Shown here in pieces: positions 1 through 9,074 of a stretch of 64,000 nucleotides of DNA; within the stretch, counting starts at the first letter, position 1; the number at the start of each line of letters is the position of its first letter. The stretch spans positions 1,426,001 to 1,490,000 of the forward strand of contig NZ_CP129381.1 in NCBI RefSeq assembly GCF_030435705.1, in the 5' to 3' direction. Source of the stretch: Rhizobium sp. SSA_523 (lineage in GTDB: Bacteria > Pseudomonadota > Alphaproteobacteria > Rhizobiales > Rhizobiaceae). The translations under genes were made by a program, and so were the position numbers. The notes under the pieces are model-generated. The model did no database searches and was not told the origin of the DNA. It worked only from the letters and a program-made list of their open reading frames with translations.

Positions 1-785
1 TCGGCCTTCCGGTGAAGCGCATCGTCGTGGCCTCCTCGATGAGCGTCTACGGCGAAGGCCTTTATGTCGACGAGGCCGGCAGGCGGTTTGGCCAGGTGCG
101 TCGCAAGGCCTCGCAGATCAAGGCCGGCGAATGGGAGGCGAGGGGGCCGAATGGCGAGCATCTGACGCCTGCCCCGACGGATGAGGAGAAGCCGGTTGAT
201 CTGGCCTCGATCTACGCGCTGACGAAATATGCGCAGGAGCGCGCCGTCCTGATCTATGGCGAAGCCTATGGCGTGGACGCCACGGCACTGCGCCTGTTCA
301 ACGTCTTCGGTCCCGGCCAGGCCCTGTCCAACCCCTATACCGGCGTTCTGGCGAATTTCGCCTCTCGTATTGCCAATGGCCAGCCGCCAATGATCTTCGA
401 GGACGGCCAGCAGAGGCGCGACTTCGTGCATGTCCGCGACGTGGCGCGTGCCTTCCGGCTGGCGCTGGAGAAGCCGCGCGCTTCTGGCCATGTCATCAAT
501 GTCGGCAGTGGACAGTCCTATTCCGTTGCCGATGTCGCAAGCATGCTGGCAGAGGCGATGAATGCGCCGCATCTCCAGCCGGACATCATGAACAAAGCGC
601 GCTCCGGCGATATCCGCAACTGCTTCTCCGACATTTCCAAGGCGCGGGAACTGCTTGGTTTCGAGCCGCAGCACCGGCTCGAAACGTCGCTTGGCGAGCT
701 TGCTGCCTGGGTGCGCACCGCCGGCGCCATCGATCGCGGCGCGGAGATGAAGCGTCAACTGGAGGAGCGGGGCCTGGTATCATGA
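1..785 (+). CDS. NAD-dependent epimerase/dehydratase, 3' part (5' end outside window)
   Basis: An extended short-chain dehydrogenase that probably epimerises a nucleotide sugar. The open frame runs in from the left edge (first whole codon at base 3), so the N-terminal Rossmann GxxGxxG is missing. Visible are the strand with SSMSVYGEG, the catalytic YALTK (YxxxK) after a short insertion, RLFNVFGPGQ, and RDFVHVRDVA, all typical of UDP-glucose/dTDP-rhamnose 4-epimerase relatives; the insertion before YxxxK resembles dTDP-L-rhamnose 4-epimerases (from memory). Its TGA overlaps the ATG of the next gene (ATGA), so it is the first visible member of the glycan operon. The exact substrate cannot be told. 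Confidence 0.85.
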   Translation, partial: GLPVKRIVVASSMSVYGEGLYVDEAGRRFGQVRRKASQIKAGEWEARGPNGEHLTPAPTDEEKPVDLASIYALTKYAQERAVLIYGEAYGVDATALRLFNVFGPGQALSNPYTGVLANFASRIANGQPPMIFEDGQQRRDFVHVRDVARAFRLALEKPRASGHVINVGSGQSYSVADVASMLAEAMNAPHLQPDIMNKARSGDIRNCFSDISKARELLGFEPQHRLETSLGELAAWVRTAGAIDRGAEMKRQLEERGLVS

Positions 786-2812
786 TGGAAACGTCCTCCC
801 CGCAGTCCAGCCCCGCCTTCGGCTTTGTGGAATGGTTTCGCCCAGGTGAATATGAACGGACGGAACGCCTGCTTCCCGACATCGTCAAGAGCGGCGCCTC
901 CTACCTGCGAACCCACCTCTCCTGGGCGGAATATCTGGCACCTGGCGGCGAGGCGTGGTTCGATTGGCTGATACCGAAGCTCGGGCGCGAGATCGATCTC
1001 CTGCCCTGCATCCACTACACCCCGCCCTCGCTCTCGCGCACGGGACGCTCCAGCGGAGCGCCGGTGGTGCTGAAGGATTACGCCGATTTCGTCGATCATG
1101 TGCTGACGCGCTATGGGCAGCATTTCGAGCACATCGAATTGTGGAACGAGCCCAACAATCTCCTCGACTGGGACTGGCGCGAAGATGCCGATTTTTCGCT
1201 CTTTTGCGAAATGGTGGGTGGCGCCGCCTATTGGGCGCGCGAACGCGGCTGGAAGCCGGTTCTCGGTGGTCCTTGCCCTTTCGACCCGATGTGGCTCAAC
1301 CTGATGGGCGACCGGGGTGTTCTCGGCGTGGTCGATGCTGTCGGCTTCCACGGCTTTCCCGGCACCTGGGATAGCGAGGAGGGCAGCTGGGGCGGCTGGG
1401 ACATGCATCTGGGCGAGATGCGACAGGTCATAGACCGACACAATCCGAAGGCCGAGATCTGGATTACGGAAACTGGCTATTCCACCTGGCGCAACGACGA
1501 GATGGAGCAGGCCAGACGCTTCATGAAGGCCCTGCAGGTTCCTGCGGATCGTCTTTATTGGTATTCCTTTGCCGATGTCCCGCCGGATGTTGCGGTTCAG
1601 GAGGGCCTCTGGTTCGATCCGCGGCATTACCATCTCGGCGCCGTCACGCACGAGAACCAGCCGAAACTTCTCGCGCGGCTCCTGATGGAGGGCGGGCTGC
1701 CCCGCCTGCGGGCGGTCACGGAGCTTGCAGTTCCCAATATCACCACAGGCGCGGCGCCGGTCGTCATCACCGGCGGCAGCGGCTTTATCGGATCCAACCT
1801 GGCGGAGAGCTTCCTGGCGGAAGGCGAGGACGTCATGATCCTGGACAATCTGGCACGGCCGGGCGTCGATCAGAACCTGGAATGGCTGCGGGAGCGGCAT
1901 GGGCGCCGGGTTCATCCGGTCCTTGCCGATGTCCGTGATCTGCGCGGCATAGAAGGCGCCTTCAAAGATGCCAAGGCCGTTTTCCACCTCGCCGCCCAGA
2001 CTGCGGTCACGACCAGCCTCGTATCGCCCATAGATGATTTCGAGGCCAATGCGCGCGGCACCATCAATGTGCTGGAAGCCGTCCGCCGGGCGGGACACCG
2101 GTCGCCGGTGATCTTTGCCAGCACCAACAAGGTCTATGGCGCGCTCGACGATCTGGAAATGCTGGACGAGGGCGACCGCTACCGACCTGCCGATCCGCTC
2201 GTCCACAAGCGCGGCATTGGCGAGAGCAGGCCGCTGGATTTCTGCACCCCCTACGGATGTTCCAAAGGCGTTGCGGACCAGTATGTCCTCGACTACGCCA
2301 AGTCCTTCGATATCCCGACGGCCGTCCTGCGCATGAGCTGTATCTACGGTCCCCGCCAGTTCGGCACCGAGGACCAGGGCTGGGTCGCGCATTTCCTGAT
2401 CCGCGCCCTCGCCGGGGAGCCGATCTCCATCTACGGCGACGGCAAGCAGGTTCGCGACATCCTGCATGTCGACGATGCCGTGGCCGCCTATCGCGGCGTG
2501 CTGGCCGGTATCGGCAAGATACGCGGCGAGGTGTTCAATCTGGGCGGCGGGCCGCAGAATTCCGTCAGCATCCTCTCCGTTCTCGCCGAGATCGAGCGGC
2601 TGACGGCGCGGCCGCTGCAGACCTCCTTCGGCGATTGGCGTGCCGGCGATCAGTTCTACTTCGTCGCCGATACGGGCAAGTTGCAGGAACGGCTCGGCTG
2701 GCGTGCACGGATCCGCTGGCAGAGCGGCCTCTCGCATCTGGCCGAATGGCTGGCCGATCATCGCTTTGGCGGCCGCCAGGTGCTCCAGCAAGCGGTGAGG
2801 GTCACGGCATGA
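782..2812 (+). CDS. Fusion: glycoside hydrolase-like domain + CDP-paratose 2-epimerase-like SDR
   Basis: A 676-residue two-domain protein. Residues about 1-310 look like a clan-A (beta/alpha)8 glycoside hydrolase (GH39/GH5-like): ELWNEPNN gives a candidate acid/base E123 and WITETGYS a candidate nucleophile E230. Residues about 325-676 are an extended SDR with GGSGFIGSN at 331-339, ILDNLARPGV, ASTNKVYG and the catalytic Y491-x3-K495 in PYGCSKG, the pattern of CDP-paratose/tyvelose 2-epimerases. No signal peptide is visible, so it should be cytoplasmic. The start overlaps the previous stop and the stop overlaps the next start by ATGA. Joining a hydrolase-like fold to a sugar-nucleotide epimerase is unusual; the hydrolase half may be active on a lipid-linked or nucleotide sugar, or may only bind. 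Confidence 0.85.
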   Translation: MMETSSPQSSPAFGFVEWFRPGEYERTERLLPDIVKSGASYLRTHLSWAEYLAPGGEAWFDWLIPKLGREIDLLPCIHYTPPSLSRTGRSSGAPVVLKDYADFVDHVLTRYGQHFEHIELWNEPNNLLDWDWREDADFSLFCEMVGGAAYWARERGWKPVLGGPCPFDPMWLNLMGDRGVLGVVDAVGFHGFPGTWDSEEGSWGGWDMHLGEMRQVIDRHNPKAEIWITETGYSTWRNDEMEQARRFMKALQVPADRLYWYSFADVPPDVAVQEGLWFDPRHYHLGAVTHENQPKLLARLLMEGGLPRLRAVTELAVPNITTGAAPVVITGGSGFIGSNLAESFLAEGEDVMILDNLARPGVDQNLEWLRERHGRRVHPVLADVRDLRGIEGAFKDAKAVFHLAAQTAVTTSLVSPIDDFEANARGTINVLEAVRRAGHRSPVIFASTNKVYGALDDLEMLDEGDRYRPADPLVHKRGIGESRPLDFCTPYGCSKGVADQYVLDYAKSFDIPTAVLRMSCIYGPRQFGTEDQGWVAHFLIRALAGEPISIYGDGKQVRDILHVDDAVAAYRGVLAGIGKIRGEVFNLGGGPQNSVSILSVLAEIERLTARPLQTSFGDWRAGDQFYFVADTGKLQERLGWRARIRWQSGLSHLAEWLADHRFGGRQVLQQAVRVTA

Positions 2813-3915
2813 ACCAGATCCTGCGCCCCCGTCGAATTCTGATGACGGTGGATGCCGTCGGCGGCGTCTGGCGCTATGCCATGGATCTCGCTCGTGGCCT
2901 GGCCAAACAGCGGATGGAGATCGTCTTCGCCGGCTTCGGCCCGGCACCGGATGCCACCAAGCGGCGCGAGGCCGAAGCCATCGGAAAGCTTGTCTGGCTT
3001 CCGGCACCGCTCGACTGGATGGCCGATGGCGAGGCCGACGCGCAGCGTGCCGGCGCGCAGATCGCGGAACTGGCGGCGGGGGAGAAGGTGGATCTCCTGC
3101 ATCTGAACCTCCCCTCCCAGGCGGCCAGCCTGGCGCTCGATATTCCGGTCCTGACGGTCTCGCATTCCTGTGTCGTCACCTGGTTTGCCTGCATGCGGGG
3201 CGGAAAGGTGCCCGAGGCCTGGTCATGGCAGAAGACGCTCAATGCGCAGGGACTGGCAAGGGCCGATATCGTCGTCGTCCCCAGCCGCTCGCATGGCGTG
3301 ATGCTGGAAGAGGCCTATGGACCGCAGCCGCATCTTGCGGTGGTTCACAACGCCACCCGGCTCTCGCCGGAATGGCCGCGCAAGCAGAACTTCGTTTTCG
3401 CAGCCGGGCGCTGGTGGGACGACGGCAAGAATGGCCGCACCCTCGATGAGGCGGCGGAGCATGCCAGCTGGCCGATCCTGATGGCGGGTCCGACCCATGG
3501 CCCGAGCGGCCAGCAGGTGGCGCTTCTGGCCGCCACCGGCCTTGGCGAACTGAGCCATTCCGAGGCGATGAACCATCTTGTGCGGGCAGGCATTTTCGTT
3601 TCGCCCTCGCTTTACGAGCCTTTCGGGCTGGCCGCGCTGGAAGCGGCGCGTCTCGGGGCTGCGCTCGTCCTGTCCGACATTCCGACCTATCGGGAATTGT
3701 GGGACGGTGCGGCTTTGTTCGCCGACCCGCATGAACCGCAGGAATTTGCGGACCAGATTAACCGGCTTGCCGCGGATGAGAGGCTTCGCAGCGACCTTGC
3801 CCGCCAGGCCCAGACCGCATCCAAGGCATTCACCCTCGACCGGCAGGTCCATGGCATGGCTGAGCTCTACGCGCAGGCCACCGGACGCCATTCAGCCCAA
3901 GCCGCAGCGGAGTAA
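2809..3915 (+). CDS. Glycosyltransferase family 4 (GT-B)
   Basis: A 368-residue cytoplasmic glycosyltransferase. The N-terminal half opens RRILMTVDAVGGVWRY, the usual GT4 acceptor-domain start, and the C-terminal half carries FVSPSLYEPFGLAALEAARLG, the E-x7-E donor-binding motif of the GT1/GT4 superfamily. An open frame extends far upstream (from 2257), but the ATG at 2809 overlaps the previous TGA and gives the family's usual length, so it was chosen. It sits between the hydrolase-epimerase fusion and three CgeB-like transferases, so it probably adds one sugar of the glycan made by this operon. Donor and acceptor are unknown. Confidence 0.87.
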   Translation: MNQILRPRRILMTVDAVGGVWRYAMDLARGLAKQRMEIVFAGFGPAPDATKRREAEAIGKLVWLPAPLDWMADGEADAQRAGAQIAELAAGEKVDLLHLNLPSQAASLALDIPVLTVSHSCVVTWFACMRGGKVPEAWSWQKTLNAQGLARADIVVVPSRSHGVMLEEAYGPQPHLAVVHNATRLSPEWPRKQNFVFAAGRWWDDGKNGRTLDEAAEHASWPILMAGPTHGPSGQQVALLAATGLGELSHSEAMNHLVRAGIFVSPSLYEPFGLAALEAARLGAALVLSDIPTYRELWDGAALFADPHEPQEFADQINRLAADERLRSDLARQAQTASKAFTLDRQVHGMAELYAQATGRHSAQAAAE

Positions 3916-3917
3916 TC

Positions 3918-5042
3918 ATGAAGTTTGTCTTTTACACGCATTCCCTTGTATCCGACTGGAACCACGGCAATGCGCATTTCCTGCGCGGTATCATGCGGGA
4001 CCTTCAGCGACGCGGGCATGAGGCGCTGGCACTGGAACCCCGCACGTCCTGGTCCCGCGAAAATCTCTTGAAGGACCAGGGCGAACAGGCCATCCATGCC
4101 TTTGGCGTGAGGTTCCCCGATCTGAGCTCGAAAAGCTATGACGACGGCTTCGATCACGAGGCGGCGGTCGCCGATGCCGATGTCGTCATCGTCCATGAAT
4201 GGACCGATCCGGCTTTGATCGAACGGCTTGGCAAGGCCCGCCGCTCCGCAGCTTTCACCCTCATCTTCCATGATACGCATCACCGTGCCGTCTCGGTCGA
4301 GCATGAGATCGCCGGGCTTCACCTCGACGATTACGATCTGGTGCTGGCCTTCGGCGAGACGCTGCGCCAACGCTATCTCGATGCCGGCTGGGGCCAGCAG
4401 GTCTTCACCTGGCACGAGGCGGCCGATGACAGCGTGTTCCGCCCGCTTCCACGAGACAAGGAGCGGGATCTCATCTGGATCGGCAACTGGGGCGATGGCG
4501 AACGCTCCGACGAACTGGCGGAATTCCTGATCGACCCGGTGAAGCAACTTCAACTGACGGCCACGGTCCGAGGCGTCCGCTATCCGGACGAGGCGCTTTC
4601 ACGGTTGAAGGCGGCCGGCATAGACTATCGCGGCTGGATTGCGAATGCCGACGCGCCGGAAGCCTTCGCCCGCCACCGCCTCACGGTGCATGTGCCGCGG
4701 CGGCCCTATGTCGAGAACCTGCCCGGCATACCCACGATCCGCGTATTCGAAGCGCTGGCCTGCGGCATTCCGCTGATCTGCGCCCCCTGGAACGATGCCG
4801 AACATCTGTTCCGCCCGGGTCGGGATTATCTGATCGCCGAGTCCGGCGCGGCCATGACGGGGCTGATGCGCGATGTCCTGCACGATGAGGCCCTGCGCGA
4901 CGAGCTGATCGCCTCCGGCCTCGAAACCATCATGGCACGCCACACATGCCGCCACCGGGTGGATGAGCTTCTCAGCATCCTTGGCACGCATGGAACCACA
5001 TCCGTTCAACATTTGATATCGCCTTCGGAGGCTGCAGAATGA
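3918..5042 (+). CDS. CgeB-like glycosyltransferase (first of three)
   Basis: A 374-residue protein starting two bases after the GT4 gene. It begins MKFVFYTHSLVSDWNHGNAHF and ends with the conserved block PGIPTIRVFEALACGIPLI and a following HxxDELL-type tail, the pattern of the CgeB/Glyco_trans_1_2 glycosyltransferases, which act on spore, capsule or lipid-linked glycans in other bacteria. There are no membrane segments or signal peptide. The next two genes are paralogues with the same N-terminal S-WxNG-A pattern, so the three probably arose by tandem duplication and now add successive sugars. Its TGA overlaps the next ATG. The sugar specificity is not readable. Confidence 0.83.
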   Translation: MKFVFYTHSLVSDWNHGNAHFLRGIMRDLQRRGHEALALEPRTSWSRENLLKDQGEQAIHAFGVRFPDLSSKSYDDGFDHEAAVADADVVIVHEWTDPALIERLGKARRSAAFTLIFHDTHHRAVSVEHEIAGLHLDDYDLVLAFGETLRQRYLDAGWGQQVFTWHEAADDSVFRPLPRDKERDLIWIGNWGDGERSDELAEFLIDPVKQLQLTATVRGVRYPDEALSRLKAAGIDYRGWIANADAPEAFARHRLTVHVPRRPYVENLPGIPTIRVFEALACGIPLICAPWNDAEHLFRPGRDYLIAESGAAMTGLMRDVLHDEALRDELIASGLETIMARHTCRHRVDELLSILGTHGTTSVQHLISPSEAAE

Positions 5043-6127
5043 AGATCGCATTTTATGGCTCCAGCCTCGTTTCCGCCTATTGGAACGGTGCCGCCACCTA
5101 TTACCGCGGCCTGCTGCGCGCTCTGGCGGCCAAGGGCTATGACATCACCTTCTACGAGCCGGACGTCTACGATCGTCAGAAGAACCGGGACATCGATCCG
5201 CCGGATTGGGCACGCGTCGTCGTCTACGAGGGCACGGTTACGGCTCTCAAACGCGTGACGGAGGAGGCGGCGGCGGCCGATATCGTGGTCAAGGCCAGCG
5301 GCGTGGGGTTCGAAGACGATCTCCTCCTGCAGGAAGTGCTTCGCCATGCGAGGCCCGAGGCGATGACCGTCTTCTGGGACGTGGATGCGCCGGCAACCCT
5401 GTCGGAAATCCAGCGCGATCCCTCCTGCGCCCTGCGTCGCGCGCTCGGTTCGCTCGACATGATCCTCACCTATGGCGGCGGCGCCCCCGTCGTCTCCGCC
5501 TATCGGGCGCTGGGCGCAAAAGAGTGCATCCCGATCTACAACGCTCTCGATCCTGAGACCCATCATCCGGTGCCGCCTGAGCCGCGCTTTGCGGCCGATC
5601 TCGGCTTTCTCGGCAATCGGCTGCCGGACCGCGAGGCGCGAGTGGAGCAGTTCTTCCTCGAACCCGCCGCCGGCGTGCCCGACCAGCGCTTCCTGCTGGG
5701 CGGCTCAGGCTGGGCCGACAAGCCCATGTCGCCCAATATCCGCCTCATCGGCCATGTTCCGACCCGTGATCACAACGCCTTCAATGTTACGCCCAAAGCG
5801 GTGCTGAACATTTCGCGTGAGAGCATGGCGAAGAACGGCTTTTCCCCGGCAACCCGCGTCTTCGAGGCTGCCGGGGCCGGTGCTTGCCTGATTACCGATC
5901 ACTGGGAGGGGATCGATCTCTTCCTGAAGCCCGACGAGGAAATCCTGGTGGCGCGGGACGGGCGGGATGTCATGGAGATCATGGCGCGTCTCACACCGGA
6001 CTGTGCCGCGGAAATCGGGCGCAAGGCGCTGGCCCGGGTCCTGGCCGAGCACACCTATACACATCGCGCCGAGGATGCGGACCGCATCTTCAAACGCCAT
6101 TTCGAAAGCCTGGAGGCCGCCGAATGA
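5039..6127 (+). CDS. CgeB-like glycosyltransferase (second of three)
   Basis: A 362-residue paralogue of its neighbours. It opens MKIAFYGSSLVSAYWNGAATYYRG and has the C-terminal donor-site block FSPATRVFEAAGAGACLITD, as in the CgeB/Glyco_trans_1_2 family. The segment TVFWDVDAPATL corresponds to CFYDIDTPVTL of the third copy, so copies two and three are closer to each other than to the first. It is translationally coupled at both ends by ATGA overlaps, so it should be made in a fixed ratio with its neighbours. It is probably cytoplasmic or peripheral at the inner membrane. Substrates are unknown. Confidence 0.83.
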   Translation: MKIAFYGSSLVSAYWNGAATYYRGLLRALAAKGYDITFYEPDVYDRQKNRDIDPPDWARVVVYEGTVTALKRVTEEAAAADIVVKASGVGFEDDLLLQEVLRHARPEAMTVFWDVDAPATLSEIQRDPSCALRRALGSLDMILTYGGGAPVVSAYRALGAKECIPIYNALDPETHHPVPPEPRFAADLGFLGNRLPDREARVEQFFLEPAAGVPDQRFLLGGSGWADKPMSPNIRLIGHVPTRDHNAFNVTPKAVLNISRESMAKNGFSPATRVFEAAGAGACLITDHWEGIDLFLKPDEEILVARDGRDVMEIMARLTPDCAAEIGRKALARVLAEHTYTHRAEDADRIFKRHFESLEAAE

Positions 6128-7245
6128 CGGTGCATCCCCTCAACATCGTCATCATCGGCCTCAGCCTCTCGTCCTCCTGGGGAAATGGTCACGCGACGAC
6201 CTACCGCGCCCTGCTGCGCGGCCTTTATGCCGAAGGTCACAAGGTCCTCTTCCTGGAACGCGACGTGCCCTGGTATGCGCAAAACCGCGATCTCGCCCAT
6301 CCGGACTTCTGCGAGCTTGCCTATTACGATACGATCGACGGCTTGATCGCCACTTATGGCGAGCAGATCAGGCATGCCGATGCCGTCATCGTCGGATCCT
6401 ATGTTCCGGACGGAGCCAAGGTCATCGCGGCCGTGGCCGCTCTCCAGCCGCAGCGCCTGTGCTTCTACGACATCGACACGCCGGTGACGCTGGCGGCCCT
6501 GAAGCGCGGGGAGGTGGATTATCTCGAGCCGCAACAGATCCGCGAATTCGACGCCTACTTCTCCTTTACCGGCGGTCCCACGCTAACGGAGCTCGAACGC
6601 CGCTACGGCGTGCCCCGCGCACTGGCGCTTTACTGCTCGGTCGACGCCGCTCGATACCGGCCGACCGGCGAGGACCCGGTCTGGGATCTCGGCTATCTTG
6701 GCACATACAGCCCCGATCGGCAGCCAACCCTCGAGCGCTTTCTGATCGAACCGGCACGGCATCTGCCGCATCTGCGTTTTGTCGTTGCGGGTCCGCAATA
6801 TCCGCAGGAGATCGAATGGCCGGCCAATGTCGAGCGGATCGACCATCTTCCGCCCGATGAACATCCGTCCTTCTACAGCCGCCAGCGCTTCACCTTGAAT
6901 GTCACGCGCGCCGACATGATTGCCGCCGGCTGGTCGCCCAGCGTGCGGCTGTTCGAAGCCGCTGCCTGTGCAACCCCGATCATCAGCGATGACTGGCGGG
7001 GCCTTTCCGACCTTCTCCCGGATGGCGAAGCCATTCTCATTGCCCATGACAGCGAGGACGTCATCGCCGCGCTGACGAAGATGGGGGAGGGAAAACGTTT
7101 GGCCATCGCTTCTGCCGCACGCCAGCGGATCCTTCAGGATCACACCGGCGAGGCGCGGGCCAGAAACCTGGTCGAGGCTCTGCTGGCCTTGCCCATGCGT
7201 GAAAAGAAGGCCGGCGCACCGGCCCTTCAAAGAGTGCCAGCATGA
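6124..7245 (+). CDS. CgeB-like glycosyltransferase (third of three)
   Basis: A 373-residue protein. The frame is open from 5884, but the ATG at 6124 overlaps the previous TGA, aligns with the starts of the two sister genes (NIVIIGLSLSSSWGNGHATTYR) and was therefore chosen. The C-terminal motif WSPSVRLFEAAACATPIISDDWRG is the family's donor-binding region. No transmembrane segment is apparent. Its stop overlaps the possible ATG of the decarboxylase gene. Role: one glycosyl transfer step in the same pathway (inference from position and family). Confidence 0.83.
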   Translation: MTVHPLNIVIIGLSLSSSWGNGHATTYRALLRGLYAEGHKVLFLERDVPWYAQNRDLAHPDFCELAYYDTIDGLIATYGEQIRHADAVIVGSYVPDGAKVIAAVAALQPQRLCFYDIDTPVTLAALKRGEVDYLEPQQIREFDAYFSFTGGPTLTELERRYGVPRALALYCSVDAARYRPTGEDPVWDLGYLGTYSPDRQPTLERFLIEPARHLPHLRFVVAGPQYPQEIEWPANVERIDHLPPDEHPSFYSRQRFTLNVTRADMIAAGWSPSVRLFEAAACATPIISDDWRGLSDLLPDGEAILIAHDSEDVIAALTKMGEGKRLAIASAARQRILQDHTGEARARNLVEALLALPMREKKAGAPALQRVPA

Positions 7246-8306
7246 TTAGAGAGGATCATTCAATGCTGCAGAGAACCGATCGCGGAAAGAAGAAGACCGT
7301 CCTGGTGGCGGGAGGTGCCGGCTTCGTCGGCTCGCATCTGTGCGACACGCTGCTTGCGCGGGGTCAGCGCGTCATCTGCGTCGACTCCTATCTGACCGGA
7401 TCGGAGGAGAATATCCGGCCCTTGCAGAATCATCCGAACTTCCGGTTCATCGAGCGCGACATCTGCGACTTGCATGACCTGGATGAGCCGGTGGATCAGA
7501 TCTACAACCTGGCCTGCGCCGCCTCGCCGCCGCAATACCAGGCGGATCCCGTCCACACCATGATGACCTGTGTCGTAGGCACGGGCCGGCTCCTGGCCAT
7601 TGCGGAACGGGACAAGGCATCATTCCTGCAGGCCTCCACCAGCGAGGTCTATGGTGATCCGGAAGAGCATCCGCAGCGGGAGGATTATCGCGGCAATGTC
7701 AACTGCACCGGTCCGAGGGCCTGCTACGACGAGGGCAAGCGCGCCGCAGAGGCGCTCTGCTTCGACATGCTGCGGGCCGGTCGGGTGGATGCCCGGGTGG
7801 TGCGTATCTTCAACACCTACGGGCCCCGCATGGCTCCGGACGATGGCCGGATCGTCTCCAACCTCATCGTCCAGGCACTGGCCGGTCAGCCCTTGACGAT
7901 CTACGGCACCGGCGAGCAGACCCGCTCTTTCTGCTTCGTCAGCGATCTGGTCGCCGGCCTGGTCAAGCTGATGGAGGTGGATCCCAATCCGGGCCAGCCG
8001 GTCAATATCGGCAATCCGGGCGAGTTCACGATCAACGAGCTGGCAGAAATGGTTCTGTCCATGGTGCCGACCGGCTCCCGCATCGTCTATCATCCCCTGC
8101 CGAAAGACGATCCGCAGCGGCGTCGGCCGGATATTTCCCGCGCCAAGGCCTGCCTGGACTGGGAGCCGCAGGTGCCGCTGGTCGAGGGCCTGCGCAAGAC
8201 CATCGATTATTTCATGGCGCTGGAGGCGCAGACCGCAAAGACGAAGCGCCTGCTTCCCAAGCGCATGCCGAATGATCGCAACAAGCAGATCCCGTTGGGA
8301 GCCTGA
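7242..8306 (+). CDS. UDP-glucuronate decarboxylase-like SDR (UDP-xylose synthase type)
   Basis: An extended SDR of 354 residues with an N-terminal GGAGFVGSHLC and the hallmark run STSEVYGDPxxHPQ...NCTGPRACYDEGKRAAE, whose YDEGK is the catalytic YxxxK and is typical of UDP-glucuronate decarboxylases that make UDP-xylose. The C-terminal VNIGNPGEFTINELAE and RRPDISRAK blocks also fit. Two starts are possible: the ATG at 7242 overlapping the previous stop, and an ATG at 7263 preceded by an AGAGAGG ribosome-binding site; the second lacks only seven residues and has better spacing. The enzyme would supply a pentose donor to the neighbouring transferases. Confidence 0.87.
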   Translation: MIREDHSMLQRTDRGKKKTVLVAGGAGFVGSHLCDTLLARGQRVICVDSYLTGSEENIRPLQNHPNFRFIERDICDLHDLDEPVDQIYNLACAASPPQYQADPVHTMMTCVVGTGRLLAIAERDKASFLQASTSEVYGDPEEHPQREDYRGNVNCTGPRACYDEGKRAAEALCFDMLRAGRVDARVVRIFNTYGPRMAPDDGRIVSNLIVQALAGQPLTIYGTGEQTRSFCFVSDLVAGLVKLMEVDPNPGQPVNIGNPGEFTINELAEMVLSMVPTGSRIVYHPLPKDDPQRRRPDISRAKACLDWEPQVPLVEGLRKTIDYFMALEAQTAKTKRLLPKRMPNDRNKQIPLGA

Positions 8307-8308
8307 CA

Positions 8309-9061
8309 ATGGATGCAACGCGAACCAAGCAGGCGGACCTGCGCAAACGGATCGAGGAACTGGGGCCGTGGTTCCAGAACATGCGGATCGGCGGCGTCGA
8401 AACGGCGCCCGATCACTTCCTTGGCGATTACCCGGCCTTCAAGTGGAAAGGCTTCTCGCATGTGCTGCCGCCCGATCTTGAGGGGCGCAGCGTGCTGGAT
8501 ATCGGCTGCAATGCCGGCTTTTACACGCTGGAGATGAAGCGGCGCAATGCAGGGCGCGTCGTCGGCATCGACAGCGACGAGCATTATCTTGCTCAGGCAC
8601 GCTTCGCAGCCGAGCATGAGGGTCTCGATGTCGAATTTCGCCGCATGTCCGTCTACGAAGTGCCGCAGCTGAAGGAACGGTTCGATCTCGTTCTGTTCAT
8701 GGGCGTGCTCTATCACCTGCGCCATCCGCTCCTGGCGCTCGACCTGCTCTACGAGCACGTGGTCGGCGACCAGATGCTCTTCCAGTGCCTGCAGCGCGGA
8801 GATGAGCGGATTCCCGAGCTTTCGGAGAATTACGATTTCTCGGAATGGGCCGTCTTCGACCGGCCGGATTATCCAAAACTCTTCTTCGTCGAGCAGCGCT
8901 ACGCCTCGGACCCGACGAACTGGTTCATCCCCAATACGGCCGCCATGGAGGCCATGCTGCGCTCCTCCGGTTTTGTCATTGCCGCTCAGCCGGAGCGGGA
9001 AGTCTATCTTGTCACGCGCGGAGAGCGCCATTACGCTGTCGAACCCCCGCCCTGTGCTTGA
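8309..9061 (+). CDS. SAM-dependent methyltransferase, TIGR04290-like
   Basis: A 250-residue class I methyltransferase. The SAM-binding motif I is VLDIGCNAGFYTLEM with VGIDSDEHYL as motif II; FMGVLYHLRHPLLALD resembles CmoB-like and DUF1698 enzymes. The N-terminal GPWFQNMRIGGVETAPDHFLGDYP is what suggests the TIGR04290 group, known to me as methyltransferases found inside glycan clusters of this kind. It follows the decarboxylase by two bases. It probably O-methylates a sugar or nucleotide sugar of the product. The family call is from memory of the family, not from a search. Confidence 0.83.
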   Translation: MDATRTKQADLRKRIEELGPWFQNMRIGGVETAPDHFLGDYPAFKWKGFSHVLPPDLEGRSVLDIGCNAGFYTLEMKRRNAGRVVGIDSDEHYLAQARFAAEHEGLDVEFRRMSVYEVPQLKERFDLVLFMGVLYHLRHPLLALDLLYEHVVGDQMLFQCLQRGDERIPELSENYDFSEWAVFDRPDYPKLFFVEQRYASDPTNWFIPNTAAMEAMLRSSGFVIAAQPEREVYLVTRGERHYAVEPPPCA

Positions 9062-9074
9062 GAGGGAAGAGGTC

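Noticed and set aside
755..3007. Long minus-strand open frame of 750 codons opposite the hydrolase-epimerase fusion
   Set aside because: It is a shadow frame of GC-rich coding DNA; the plus strand holds three recognisable proteins with motifs and coupled starts, and the minus frame shows no family pattern.
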